A stretch of 45,685 bases of DNA, from NCBI RefSeq assembly GCF_900090045.1, contig NW_021638289.1:1-45685 (forward strand), in the 5' to 3' direction. This document shows, one piece after another, positions 1-12,939 of this stretch (position 1 is the stretch's first letter; each line of letters starts with the position of its first letter). The notes under the pieces were generated by a model. That model ran no database searches. It was not told the DNA's origin and saw only the letters and a program-made list of their open reading frames with translations. A program made the position numbers and the translations under genes. This DNA is from Plasmodium malariae (lineage: Eukaryota > Apicomplexa > Aconoidasida > Haemosporida > Plasmodiidae).

Positions 1-2450
1 AAATAAATTTAGAGGAACTACTTTTATCTATTTGTTTATTTATATGAATCTCATATATTTGTACTGATATATTATACAAATAAATAAAATAATTCTAGTT
101 CATTCCAATATACATTTCCTATTATAATGCAATATCTATTTAGGAATATTTTGGACATTTTAATATAATATAAATAGATAAATGTTTACTATATATAAAG
201 CATAGATGTTTATCTTTTATTTTATTATAATTGTTTTTATTGTTAAGATTATAACTCTCATATTATTTCATTTAATATTTATAATACGTTTTAACAATAT
301 ATACACTGGTTAAGAATATGAACTTTACGAATTTTACTAAAATTAAAATTTAATTAAACGAAAAGTAATTTTAAATAAAATGTATGTATGTGACAATAAG
401 AATTTATTATTTAAATTAAGAATATACATTCTGTAAAAACTTGTTTCAATTATAAATGTAATATTCGATAAATAGACTATATCATACAATTAAAAAGTAA
501 TCTGTGAATTCTCTCTATCATAACGTATATGGAAGTTAAAATTTTACTTTTACCTTTATAACATTTAACTTTGTATAATATATATTTGTATATTCTATAT
601 ATAAATATATGTAGAAACATTAAATATTTTTACATTTTAAATTGATTATAATTATATAACAAAAATAAAAGATGAAAAATTTAATTAACTTTTAAAGAAT
701 AAAGTTTTCATAGTATGAACATTACATATATAAGTACATCCTAAAATTGTAATAGAGGTTTTGACAATACTATAACCTCTAATATATTATAATTTAAATA
801 TAAATCTTTATATTATAAATAAAGATATATTATACTGTTTTGTAAGAAATTTATTTATGGAATTTTAACATTATTTATCTCTAATTTTGTTGAAATTGCT
901 CTACTATAAGTTCATATTGAAAGTCCCACTTAGATAATTATTAGATTTATTAATCACATGCTAAATATTTTTGAATATATATAAATTAGAGCATGAAACA
1001 CCTTAAATATTTCAGCCTTTTTAAAAAAATATAATTGGACATTGATACTTTAATATCAATCTTTTTAATATATATGCTTAGCAAAATTAACAACCTTGTT
1101 AATACAAGATTTAATGTTTTTTAATTATATGTTTTTATCTTAATAAATATTAAAAGTTATGATATGTTATGAAGTTACATTCTTTTCCTTATATGACATA
1201 AGTTTGTATTTAACTTTTGTTGGTTCAGGTTCAAGTTATTAGTAGTATATATTCAAAAATTGATAATTCAATTTTAATTTGTAATGGTTACATACATGGT
1301 AGACAATTAATTTGCTTATTATGAAGTTTTACTAATCAAAGAAAAAATACATTTATTATATTTTGATTACACTTGCATAACAGTGTATTTAATAATATGA
1401 TATACGAATTAATTTAATATTTATTACAAAATGAATTAGTAACAAAAATAAAAATTTATTTTTATTCCAAATATTATTATGCAAATATATTAGTGAACCA
1501 AAGTTATTAGGTTTTAGAATATTTTATATAGGAATTACTTCATAGTTTTTTTTTTTTTTTTTTTATATTACTGCTAAAATATATATATATTTATTAAAAA
1601 AAAAATTGATTAATATCCTTAAATTTACAAATTTGTATTTAGAAATGTTAATATAAATAATATATAATTAAAAATTATTCGACTTAAAAATTATATAGTA
1701 GCGATAAAATATAAATTCTTGTTTGCGTTTAAAGCAAGTATTTTTTGTGGATTAGTTCCTATGTTGTATATTTCATTTTTAAAATATATTATTGTCCATA
1801 AAAGAAATGCATAAATCTACGTATTAACTAATATATCAGCTATTAAATATATGATAGAAAAGGTCGTAGATATTATAATTTTCTTTATTTGTTACTACTA
1901 TTATTATATTGTTATAATAATTAATAATTTAATAGGAATAACAAGTTTTCCAAGAATATAATTCTTATGTTAAAAATATTAATAGAAACGTATCGATAAA
2001 AACAGTAATATTTGTCTTAAAATATATAGAAAAGCATTATTTATATTCTCTACGTTCTCTATATATTTAATATTTCAATATATTAAGAATTAAAATATAT
2101 TGTTTTTTATTTTGTTTTGAAAATAATTAATAAATATTTACTTAAAATACTGTATTAAATTAATAATTTACAAATTTTTTATGTTTATTAATTAATTTAA
2201 ATCACTTCATTTTAATTATTTTTATTTTTATGTACATATAGTTAAGATAAAAAATTTATAATATACATTTAAATTTACATTTGATTATCTCAGTTGTAAA
2301 AAAATTATAGTTACGTAGTTTTCATTATGTTTTTACTAAAAAATATGAAAACTTAACTAAAAAGTAATTGTATATTTAATTTTTAAAATAGTACCATATT
2401 TTGTTAATTATATCCTTACTTCTTGCATTTCTATATTAAAGTTCTATATA
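1..2450. other. AT-rich subtelomeric spacer; left part resembles a PIR 5' flank
   Basis: No open frame with coding character was found on either strand. Bases ~1-1000 resemble ~11930-12850, the DNA upstream of the minus-strand PIR gene. Both carry AATTCTCTC followed by TATAATATATATTT and a TATATAAATATAT tract (about 506-610 and 12330-12435), and both have TTTATCTCTA (about 875 and 12738). By inference a minus-strand PIR gene may lie just beyond the left edge. A T-run of about 19 lies at 1546-1564. Bases ~2050-2160 match the upstream block shared by the fam-l/fam-m genes and belong to the 5' flank of the gene at 2451. Confidence 0.5.
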
Positions 2451-3422
2451 ATGGATAAAAAAATAAAGTCACTGATATTATTAAAATTCCTAAGTTTACC
2501 CTTTTAAGTTTGATATGTTATATTTACATCTATATGGTACGATATTATTATTTAAATATTTGTGTTATTCTTGTTTTTTTTGTTTTATTTTGTAATTACT
2601 TTTTTTAGTGCGATATTATTTATTTTTTTAATATTCATTTCTTTTTTTGATTTTTTAGAGTACATTTAATAAATATTTGTATGAAAGTTACAATTATAGT
2701 ACAAAAATACATGGAAAAGCATATCGTATACTGTCAAAATATAAACAGGATAAATATTCAAGTAGCGTAAGTTTAAAAGAAGAAATGACAAATAATGGAA
2801 TGAAAAAAAAAGAAGATATATCTAATAATATGGAAGGGTACACTGGAAAAAGAAAACATGCAAATGTAAGTCCATCAGAATTTAAAGGAAACTGTAAATC
2901 ATATATGAAAAAAAACAAGTGTATGTTTGAAACAAAAAATTATTCCTACTTTGAAAAAAAAATATTCAAAGAAATGGATTTTATGGATTTTCTTAAAAAC
3001 AACAAGATAATTAGTAATAGGTTTTACAGAAAATCATACGTAAAAAATGCGTACTACCATTTGTTTTACCTTTATTAATGTTCTTTTTGTTATCAGTACT
3101 ACCCATAGTAGATTTATCGTGGGGTTTGGTAGATGGAAAAGGGTTGTGGGGTGCAATAGGTTTTTCGAACACTTTGAAAGAATGGGGAAAAACTGGGTGG
3201 TTGAAGACAGTATATGAGTCGCTGAAAGATGTAAAAGGATTTTGGACAACCATTGGAAATACGTCTGAAACTATCAGTGAATTGCATGTATTAATAAGAT
3301 TATTTAGAATCCTAATATATGGCTTACCGTTTTTAATATTAGGTATAACACTTATATCAAGGGCTGTTTATTATCATAAAAAAGTTAAAAAATATGAAAG
3401 AATAAAATTCAGACAAAGATAA
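2451..3422 (+). pseudogene. fam-l/fam-m family gene (type A), two frameshifts
   Basis: Two-exon member of the P. malariae fam-l/fam-m superfamily: exported proteins with a signal peptide and two membrane segments, function unproven. Exon 1 is 2451-2536, intron 2537-2658 (GTACGA...TTTTTTAG), exon 2 2659-3422. Exon 1 starts MDKKIKSLI but is 86 nt, where four paralogs have exactly 87. One base is missing near 2479, after which the normal hydrophobic signal-peptide frame resumes. Exon 2 holds AYRILSKYK, the type A motif FEKKIFKEMDFMDFLKNN, then one base is missing in the A-run at 3030-3033. The remainder, with membrane segment 1 (VLPFVLPLLMFFLLSVL), a Trp/Gly-rich loop, membrane segment 2 (LPFLILGITLI) and the basic tail YYHKKVKKYE, lies in another frame. 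Both breaks are single-base losses, so either a dead gene or uncorrected sequence error. It forms a same-strand doublet with the type B gene at 6765. Which family letter applies is not certain. Confidence 0.85.
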
Positions 3423-3593
3423 AATTAATAATGAGTTACATACTTATTTCTGTAATAAAATAATTAATGTGAACTAATAATTACAATATATATAAATATA
3501 TATAATAAACATATCAATAATTGCTTAATTCTTATATATGAACATACAGATAAGGGAATTTTTGATGGACAAGTTAAAAAAATACTATCTTAG

Positions 3594-3620
3594 TTTTTTT
3601 GTGAATTAGAATGTTTTAAT
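3594..3620 (+). promoter_or_regulatory. Conserved 3' flank element of the fam-l/fam-m genes
   Basis: T-run followed by GTGAATTAGAATGTTTTAAT, starting 172 nt after the stop of the upstream gene. Similar sequences occur after the other four family genes at 7830-7855, 23140-23165, 26675-26702 and 41857-41882, each 168-178 nt past the stop. Constant spacing suggests a 3' UTR or polyadenylation element, but inherited flank homology alone could also explain it. Confidence 0.4.
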
Positions 3621-6355
3621 ATATTTCTATCTGTAGTTTTAATTATTGTTTGAGCTTTAATGTAAATAATGGCTTTGGGTATATTAAAGTATTCTAGTAA
3701 ATTCGTATAAGTATATGTTTTTGTACGTTATTATTACTATATAAAAAGACAATTTATACAATTTTATCAATATTTTGTGTTAATTTATATTTTAACTATA
3801 ATAAGATTTCTTTATATTTGATCTCTTTCTAATATAAAATGATTATTTGTTGGTATATTTAGATAAATGTTTAATTAGATTTATATTAAAAAAAGATATA
3901 TTACATTTTTCGTTTAACAATTAAATGTGAAGGTATTGTTGTATTGATACATATATATTATATGAGGAAATATTTAATATTTATTATATAAATAAGTTTA
4001 TTAATAATGTGTTATAGAACTTATTTATTTAAACGTCCTCTTAACAAACATTTATATTTTTTTAATGGTTTAAAGAGAAATATAGATATATATTAAATCA
4101 TTATTTTTATTAAATATTTCAAGTTATTATTTTTTATTTTCTACGATATAAAATGATTATATTAGTGAATTAAATGTACTTATATATTAACAAATAATAT
4201 GAATTATTTTTTTTTTTGCCTTTCATAATAGTAAAATTTTAAATATATCCATATGTCACTAAAAAAGTGAATTATAGTTAGGTGTCATGGATAAAATATA
4301 TGTTTTCTGCATTCATCTAATAATTTGTATGTAATATTATATTTTATTTCCTCCTTTTTTATGTATAAAAATATATCAATTGAAGAGTTATTATTATTTT
4401 AAAGGTGTAAAAAAAAATATATTTAAATTATATTGACAAATACTAATACATTTATATTTGTAATGTAAATTTTTAGATAAAACGATAATAAAAGAAGCAT
4501 TATTTTTTTTTGATAATTCATATGCATATTATATTGTTTTTTTTTAATTAGATATGTTTTATTTTAGTTTTATTAAAAAATTTCAATATATTATTGTAAA
4601 AGATTTTATTAAATAAGTATATTAATTTTATATTAGAAATATCAATAAATTACTTAGTTTTAAAAAAAAAAAAGGAAAAAATCTATTAATATTTCCTTTG
4701 TAAAAGTAAAAATATTTTTACTACATTTTAGACAATAATACTGAAGGAAAAAATGAATTAGTCTAATTGAATATAGTGTTGAACACATTACCATCTAAAA
4801 ATAAAATATATTAGTATACAAAATAAATTTATAAGACAGAAATATAAGAAAGAATATTGGATCTAGAGGCGAATGATGATATAATAAGATATTTATTCTA
4901 CTACATATATATAGTAGCATAATTCATATATAGTGTAAATATATATTAAGGAAAAAATATATTTTTTATAAAGAACTTAATTTATTTGTATATTACTGCT
5001 TAATTGAGTAAAATCATAAATAATTTAAAAAAATATGATTTATTTTTAAAAAAATAGACTAAAATATTGTTTAGAAATCATAAATATTGAAAGAAAAAAA
5101 AACCTGTATTTATATTTAAATGTTTAAGAGGAATATGTTAGATAAAGAATTTATTTTTCTTAAATAATATCATAATACAAATATTTTTGTTTTTAAACAT
5201 TTTAAAAAAGTAATGGATTATATTTTTTATGGCAATATTTTATATGATGTAAAATGTTAAATACTCAAATCATTGCAATATAAAAGATAGATAAGGAGGT
5301 TAAATATATGTTGAGGTAAAAGTATAAATAATGTAAAACTATAAAAATATAATGATATTAATTTTTGTAATATTTTAACATTTTCTAATGCTGTTTATTA
5401 TTACCTTGTATAAATAATTTATTTTAAATATAACTACAATATAACCATATATTTCAGATTATTACAATAATATTTTGTGAGTATATCTTTTTCATAATTA
5501 TCGCTGTTTAAGTTACACATATAGAACAAAAAAATATGCGTATAATATATTTTTTGTTTATAATTTTTTTAATAAATGATTATTGTTTTTATGTTTATGT
5601 TTATTTATTTTAGTTCACGTTTAATACTTGTTCCTGACATAACATATTTTTAAAGGAATATATAAAAAATAATATATTTTCTGAAATTAATAGAAAAATT
5701 ACTAAAATATACATTTTAGTAAATTATTTTGTCTTTTACTATTTTTTGTGTGCAAATTATTCATTATACATATTATACTTAATTGTAAATTCATTTCATT
5801 TGGAATATTCATTAATTAATATAATTGCATGCAATATTTCTATAAACATTTTATCTTTAACAACACTTGTTCTTTATCCTTTTTCTACCATATTAGTATT
5901 TCTTCTAAATATATATATATAATAAAAAATTAAAGTATAATGTACTCGAACATAGAGATTTTTCATGGAGAAATGATGGAATAAATCAAAATTAAAAATT
6001 GTAATTTTTAAAAATAATAGCACAAATATAAAGAATGAATTATTGTTTGCTTTATAGTGTCTATATCTTTATAGATTAGGTAGTATAGATTAAATTCATC
6101 ATTTTAAAAGAATTATACACCATAAAATATTGTCATTAAGGAGAAACTAATGCTCCTATTATAAATGTAATAATATACAACGTTTTTTTTTTATTTTGTT
6201 ATTATAATTTTTATAGTGTTATAATAATTAATGTTCTATAAAATATATCTAGATTTTCCTAAATATAATGTTTACAAATTTTGAATTATTATTATGATAA
6301 CAAGCTTAAAATTATTAATTATTACGTTAATATATTGAAGGATATATTATATATG

Positions 6356-6385
6356 TACTCCACATTCTATGTAGTAGATAAACAC
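6356..6385 (+). promoter_or_regulatory. Conserved upstream block of the fam-l/fam-m genes
   Basis: CACATTCTATGTAGTAGATA lies about 400 nt before the ATG at 6765. Related blocks of the form TTCTRTATAGTACATAAAC lie before the ATGs of the other family genes: ~21692-21720 (about 350 nt upstream), ~25085-25118 (about 400), ~40318-40350 (about 420) and a weaker one at ~2048-2080 (about 400). It is a candidate promoter element; no known Plasmodium factor motif was recognised in it. Confidence 0.35.
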
Positions 6386-6764
6386 AATATTTACATTTAT
6401 TATAACAACCCTTACTTATTTCTTATTTTATTCCGAAAATAATTAATAAAAGTATTATCTAATTAATACACTACGTTAAGTTAAATATATATTTAATTAT
6501 ATACGAACAAATTATAGTTAATTTATTTTTAAGAAACTTATTTTTATATTAATATAACATTATTAGTTATACAATATATTTCTAAAGTTATGTTACTATT
6601 TATATGTAGTATAATTAATTCTAATTATATATATTTTATTATGTTTTTATGAGAGAATTATAAAAAAAAAATTTTTTATAAATATAGAACTGTTTGTTAT
6701 TGGAAGTATATTATATTTTTGTTAATATTTTCCTTAATATAATATAGTATTAAAGATATACATA

Positions 6765-7652
6765 ATGGGACACAAAATTAATATAATAATATTTATTAAA
6801 ATTGCTGAGTTTATCATTTTATCATGGATAAGCAATTTTAGTAATTATGTGGTAAAACAATATAATATATGTATAATATTTATTATTTATAATTTTTTTG
6901 TTTTGTATTAATCATTACAATATTTTACCATTAGTTTATTTATTCTAATTAAATCTAATTATTTACTTTGAATTTTTAGTGTATATCTGGCAAATCTTTG
7001 GACGGAAACTGTAAGTATGATAGAAAAATAGATATAAAACGTTATATATTATTAGAAAATATAAACATAACAAAGATTCAGATAATATACTTTTAAAAGA
7101 AAGATTCCCAAATATTGAAATTGACAAACAGAAAGACTTATCTCATGATGAAAAAGTAACGAAAAGAAAAAATAAACAATTAAAAAAAAGTTTATTAAAT
7201 AAATCGCACTACTATACAGAAATAATAGATTATAATAATGCAATTTTTGATGGAAAACACTTCCATTTTGAAAAAAAATGGATTAAAAAAAAAAATTATG
7301 ATGATTTTCTTGATAAGAAGAGGAGAATTTGTGATATATTATTAAAAAAATAAAATTTAGCAGTTACGGATTGGCAGCTTTTATATTTTTTCTTTTTATG
7401 TTGATCGGAATAGGATTGCCAATATTACGTGGATTAGGGTATATGGAAGGAAAAATAAATATTCCTTTTAGTTCACAAGAATTGCTTGATACTGTGAAAT
7501 CTATTGTAGACACTCTTTGTCCAGAAAAATATTCTTATCTAATAATGTTCTCACTAATTATCTTTATATTATCTGTCATAATTATAATAGCTCTTCCTAA
7601 GATCTTAAGAAATAATGAAAAATACAAGAAAATTAAGTTGACGAGAGAGTAA
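6765..7652 (+). pseudogene. fam-l/fam-m family gene (type B), two frameshifts
   Basis: Exon 1 is 6765-6851 (29 codons, intact hydrophobic signal peptide beginning MGHKINIIIFIKIAEF), intron 6852-6979 (GTAAAA...TTTTTAG), exon 2 6980-7652. After RYILL the frame breaks near 7055, where the paralogs' GCAAAATAT is GAAAATAT. The next frame carries YKHNKDSDN, the family block YYTEIIDYNN, FDGKHFHFEKKWIKKKNYD and FLDKKRRICD. A second base is lost in the A7 run at 7344-7350, creating an immediate stop. The third frame (to 7652) gives membrane segment 1 (AAFIFFLFMLIGIGLPIL), a loop with one Cys, membrane segment 2 (YLIMFSLIIFILSVIIII) and the basic tail LRNNEKYKKIKL. Same architecture as the intact gene at 22046. 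Dead gene, or two uncorrected single-base errors. Family letter l or m not certain. Confidence 0.85.
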
Positions 7653-9949
7653 CATGAACAATAAGGTATTTTTATTTTCATATAAATTAATGATTAATAA
7701 GAATTATTATATGTAATATGTTTATTGTTATATACTTTATAGTCATACCTATTATTGATATAATTTTGTAAATATACATGAGTATAAGGTTTTATTTTTA
7801 TACGAACATTAATAAATTAAGTTTTTCGCTTTTTTGTATATTTGAATGTTTTAATGATTTTGAATTTGTATTATAAATTATGGTTGCATTATATTTATAT
7901 ATTATTGCTTTATTTATTTTTTGGTGTGTTAAAATATATTGTGATTAAATATGTATATATTAAATCAAAATGAATATATAATATTAAAACTAACATATAT
8001 TTATTGGTACTATTTAAAATTCACCTTTTAAATGAAAATACTTGTGTTGTTTTTTTTATCTTATTCAATTCTAAAATGACTACTTGTATATGTAATTAGA
8101 AAAGTAATGCTTAGTTTTTTTTTAAAAATAAAAATATCATTTTTTGATTTTAATCAAGCAAAGTAAATGTATTATTTTACATATATTTTACTAAAGGAAA
8201 TAAATATAATTTTTATTATATAAAATAATTTTTATTAGAAATATATTATAAAATATATTTATGATGTAATACTTTTTAAGAAACCTTTTTTTTTTTCATG
8301 ATATACATGGGAAATTATAATGTATAATAAAATAACAACTTTTTTAAATAAGATTTTGCGTTTTTCGTGTATGGATAATGCTTTAATATTATCCCTATTA
8401 CTATTTTACTTTATTTTTTAAGCTTATATATATTATTAAATACATAATTAACATATTTTAAAAAGACAAATATATAATTTAGTGATTTTAGAAATGTAAA
8501 GATTTATATTATTATTATATATGAATAAGAAAAAGTAAAAATAAATAAAAAATGAATTTTAAAAATATTTTTTTAATCTGGTAAACAAATTTTTTTTGAT
8601 TCGTCTATTTTTACATATAAATGAATGCAAATTTTTTGTATATAAAGTTTTTTTTCTTATTATATAAAATAAATTATTAAAATTTGCTGAATTTATAAGG
8701 GAACTAATTAAATAATTTTTATATATTAATTTAGTTAAAAATATTTTAATTCGGTATGATATAAGAAAATTAGCAAGGAAGTGATACGTCTTTATTTTTA
8801 TATTTTATTTTTGTTATATACCTTATTATTAAGTTCTCTGTGCACACATATATATATATGGTATAATAATTAATTAAAGTAAAATAAAAAAAAATTATTA
8901 AAATATAACAAAATTGTGTCCTTATATTTAATAGTTGGTGAACTAAATACTGAGCACTTCTGTATATAATAAATGTATGATAACTATAATGAAATCTTAA
9001 TTAAAAATAATACTAAACGCTTCCTTATCATAAAAACTTTTGGATTTGTTATTTTTATATGAAGAATTCAATGTTTTTTTTATGTTGTAATTTTTCAGTA
9101 TTATGTATTCTTTTATTTTACTATTTTGAATGTCATATTAAGTAAATCCGAAAAAATTATATCTAAATTAATATCTAAAATGTGTATATATAGTAAAATC
9201 TAAGGCCTCATATATTTATATGCAATAATTAAAATATATCAATATTCTAAAATTTCTAATTAACAAAATAAAGCGGCACTTAAAATTTTTATGTGATTAG
9301 AAATGGGAGCTTCCATAACTAACAGATAAAATATACAGTTATATATATAATTAGTTTCGAGGAGGCTATATAAGCAGAATTATCTTTGAATACTCAAGAA
9401 AAGGATAATTATCTTTTAATATTTCTGATTCTATATGTGTTATTATATTACTACATCATTTATGGGAATATTTAAAGAATATTTGCTTTGGTATAAAATA
9501 AATAGAAATAAAATATAGACAAAAAAACGCTATTTATTTTTATTATAATTCATTTTAATAAAAAAATTATAATTATAATGTAATTATATATATGTTCTTT
9601 ATTTATCCTATATCCATTTGTTTACTCCTCTTGAATATTATACATATAAAATGGTATTAAATAACATAACAAAAAATTAAGTATTGTGCTTAAAAAGGAT
9701 ATATATATGAATTAATAACTAATAAATAAAAATATTTCTATTTAAAATACATCAACAATATTATTTTTTTCTCTTATAATCATGTATGTATATCTTTATT
9801 AAAATTCCACATATAATAGCTGCAACATGAAGGAACAATGATGAAATGTTCTATATTAGGTTAAATTTTTAATTCTACATAACTTTTAAAGAAGAAATAA
9901 TTGGAAAAATATTAGATGCAAATTCTTATGAAGAAAATGTATAAATTTT
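7653..9949. other. AT-rich intergenic spacer
   Basis: No gene recognised. The conserved 3' element of the preceding gene is at 7830-7855. A less AT-rich patch at ~9180-9480 includes a short plus-strand open stretch (~9375-9480) coding a Gln/Glu/Lys start and a hydrophobic run ending in a stop. It is only about 34 codons long, has no start or paralog in the window, and is not called as a gene. Confidence 0.4.
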
Positions 9950-10069
9950 TTATTTTTTAGGTAATTCTTTTATTTCAAATTTTTTTTTTTTTTTTAACTT
10001 GTATAGCAATATTATTGGTATAGTTTTCAATGCTTCTTTTTGTTTTCCCCTATTATTCTTTTTCAATAT
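9950..10069 (-). pseudogene. Possible relic terminal exon, copy 1
   Basis: The minus-strand reading from ~10069 down to a stop at 9950-9952 includes KKNNRGKQKEALKTIPIILL, then a Lys-rich tail across a long A-run. It resembles the candidate exon at 12940-13068: both share NN, then EAL, two to three residues, IP and a Lys-rich end, and the DNA shares GAAGCATT with a similar continuation. It lies about 350 nt 3' of the PIR stop. No upstream exon or splice site was identified, and the family is not recognised. It could be chance similarity. Confidence 0.25.
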
Positions 10070-10415
10070 TTACGTAATAAATATTATTTAGTATTAATTT
10101 ATAATAAAATTAATATATATTGAATAATATTTTGTGATTTATTTAATTTTTAAAATTATTTGTTTTGAATCCTGGATAAAATCTTACGTATAAATGTATT
10201 TTTGCGCTACTATTTCTTAAATTTGTGCTGATTATTTGTTAATTTTTTTTTTGAAAAATATCTATATTAATATTATTGTAATTTTTATGAACTTTTATTT
10301 ATTTCTTTATATTTTAATTAATTTTATTTATTAATAAATATTCACACGTATTCAAAATTCATATCGCTGAGTATTAGATTATTTAATGCAATTAATATAA
10401 ACTGCAATTTTTGTA

Positions 10416-11547
10416 TTATATATCTCCTTTAGGCTGATAACTTATATTATGAAAACTTTCTCCATGAATTCTATTAACTTCTTCTTGTATGTTTTGTAAG
10501 AAATTTGTTGTTTCTTCTTCAAGTTCAATTATTGTTTTTCTTTTTAAACGACTATGTAACCAAGATTTCAGTGGAGTAAACTATATGAAAAAAGAAAATA
10601 CGTATACTTAAAAATATAATTATTTTATTCTAGTAATTTTTGAAAATAAATATAATCATCGAAGTATTATATCCTTACTATAACGTATAGTTTTTATTAA
10701 CCTTATATAAAAAAAATAAAGTGAATAATGTTAGTAATGCTATAGATGTTGTTAAACTGGCAACAAATATATAATCTACTTGTGTAGGTGGTAAAATATG
10801 TGGTAAACCAGAACAAGGTGATACATTGCGCATTTTATTATCATATGCTTTTTTGAAATTGGATAACTCCTCACAAAAGGCATCTTCCTTATTTTTTTGA
10901 CATCTGTCATAATGATCAATATAAAAGATGTAACAGTCTTGAATTTGATTACAGTAACCGCCATTAGATATACCATTTGTGCCATCATATTTGTGAAAAG
11001 CATCATAATAACTATATAGTTTTTTAAGATTATTTAAAATATCAGGTTTAATTTCTTCGAATTTTTGCTCACATATATGACCAAGTTCGGAAGAAAATTT
11101 ATTATATTCATCAAACCAACTAGATAACTTATATTTTTCATCATTATTTATCCAGTAATTCAAGTATTTACAACGTCTTATTCTTTCAGAAAAATAATCC
11201 TTCTTTATTTTCATTAAATACACTCCAATTTCTTGACAAGCTTCTGTAAAGTTAGGAACATTCCTAAACACTGTAGCACATTTACTTCCAGGATTTAGTT
11301 CAGTAGTTCTACCATTAAAATCTTCAATAGCCTTATCAAAATCCTCTTTGTATCTAAGAAATAATTCCACACAGTTATCCTAAAAATAAAATAAATTAAT
11401 AATAACATTTAAATAAGCAAAATCCCGCTTATATGAAATATATATTTATCTATTTCTATAACAAAGAGATCTTGAATACAATTTTATATATAACTAATAT
11501 AATATAAATATAAATTTTACGTTTTCTACTACAACTCCAGATGCCAT
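10416..11547 (-). CDS. PIR protein (Plasmodium interspersed repeat family), frameshifted tail exon
   Basis: PIR proteins are variant antigens exported into the infected red cell; individual functions are mostly unknown. Three-exon layout typical of the family. Exon 1 is 11521-11547 (MASGVVVEN), intron 11380-11520, exon 2 10702-11379 (226 codons), intron 10582-10701, exon 3 10416-10581. Exon 2 starts DNCVELFLRYK, has the usual spaced cysteines (CATVF, ACQEIG, RRCKYLNYWI, HICEQKF, YCNQIQDCY, RCQKNK, FCEEL) and ends in the membrane segment VDYIFVASLTTSIALLTLF followed by FFLYK. Exon 3 opens FTPLKSW, a family hallmark after the membrane segment. An extra base in the CCC at 10560-10562 (plus strand) then shifts the frame to an early stop; the expected tail (LHSRLKRK, acidic stretch, stop at 10416) continues in the next frame. 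As read the protein is about 244 aa rather than ~290. Loss of most of the cytoplasmic tail could be real or a sequence error. Confidence 0.88.
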
Positions 11548-12939
11548 TGTATAAAAGAATATATGAATTAAATAAAATAAATTATATCGATATCATGTTA
11601 ATATATATACAAATAAAAGAAATGCTCCATAATACATTTATATATAGTATATTCCTTTTGTCGTGCATAAAATTTAAAAAGAAAATCCTTAGAAAAAAGT
11701 CTTAATTAATTTTTACTTAATATTATAAGAATATAGTACATTCTGTATAATATAGGATAAAAGTCATTAATTATTAATATAATAATTTGGAAAAATATAT
11801 TACTTTATTGTAATTAAAAAAAATTTATACAGAAATATTTTTCCAATTTTTTATTATTCATATGGGGATTATGTAGTTGTGTATATATATTTTACAGAAA
11901 ATTAAGTTAATTTTAATACATATTTATATAAATTGTACATTATATTGGAATATCTATATAGGAATCTACTTTGATTTTTTAATATATTATAAATATATGG
12001 ATAGTATTTCTTTCGAAAGTATAGTTTTTTCGCTCTTATTGATTATCTTCTGTTTCTAATGTTAAAATAACACCATTCAAATTATTTGCATTAATTTTTA
12101 CTGTATATTATAATAATATATATGATCGTCAAGAAACAAAACTTCGTGATTATTGCTGAAATTAAAATTTTAGTAAATGAAGGAGGTATTTAACTAAAAT
12201 GTAAATATTATATCTGAGAATAAGTATTTTTTTTTTTAAATTAAAAATATAACCTTTTAAAAAATTAGTTTTTATTATAAATGTATTGTTCTCTGAGTAA
12301 ATTACATTGCATAACTATAAAATAATCCCTTAATTCTCTCCATTCTATTGCATATGAATGTTAAAGTTTTAAGTTTATTTTACATTTGACTATGTATAAT
12401 ATATATTTTTATATTGTATATATAAATATATAAAAAAAATAAGATATTATCATAATATAAATTGATTATTATCATAAGTTAATGATATAAGAAAAAAATA
12501 TTTAATATTTTCTAAAGGGTTTAATAAAATTTATTGATGAAATAATTTTGTATCTGCAGAATAATAATAATGTAGATTCATATATCAAATAAAATTTATC
12601 AATTTAATCTATATAGAATACATCCTACTAGAAAATATGTTTACAGAAAACGTTTATCCTTCCCTTAGTAATAAAATAATTCTAAAAAATAATATCGTAA
12701 TATATATTTTTTTTTCTATATTTAACATTATTCTATTTATCTCTATACTTTGCTAAGTGAATTGTTCCATATAGCATTTATTTCAATGTATAAAGAGAAT
12801 TATAATAATATATTCCTATTATTAATGTACATTATATACTAATTTAGATTCCAAATAATTAATAATTATACAAACCTGTTATTTTAAAGCAATTGTATTT
12901 GGAACGATGAAAATATAAATAATTATTTTATTTACAATC
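11548..12939. other. PIR 5' flank and spacer
   Basis: Upstream DNA of the minus-strand PIR gene. No coding region seen; a 60-codon open frame at 11877-12059 is low-complexity Ile/Leu/Tyr and looks accidental. Bases ~11930-12850 resemble the first kilobase of the window, suggesting two PIR-type 5' flanks in the same orientation about 12 kb apart. Confidence 0.45.

Larger units (their letters stand above)
3423..6764. other. AT-rich intergenic spacer between doublet genes
   Basis: Contains no convincing gene. The first ~1.2 kb is 3' flank shared with the other type A genes: TTTCATAATAGTAAAATTTT at ~4223 has counterparts at ~27438 and ~42674. The last ~1.2 kb is 5' flank shared with other family genes, for example GAAATTAATAGAAAAATTA at ~5681 and CGAAAATAATTAATAA at ~6433. 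Everything between is low-complexity A/T with long homopolymer runs. Confidence 0.5.

Noticed and set aside
7052..7243. 63-codon minus-strand open frame
   Set aside because: Antisense to the type B pseudogene exon 2; a shadow frame.
9375..9480. Short open stretch with a hydrophobic run that might be a membrane exon relic
   Set aside because: About 34 codons, no splice acceptor or paralog found; support too thin.
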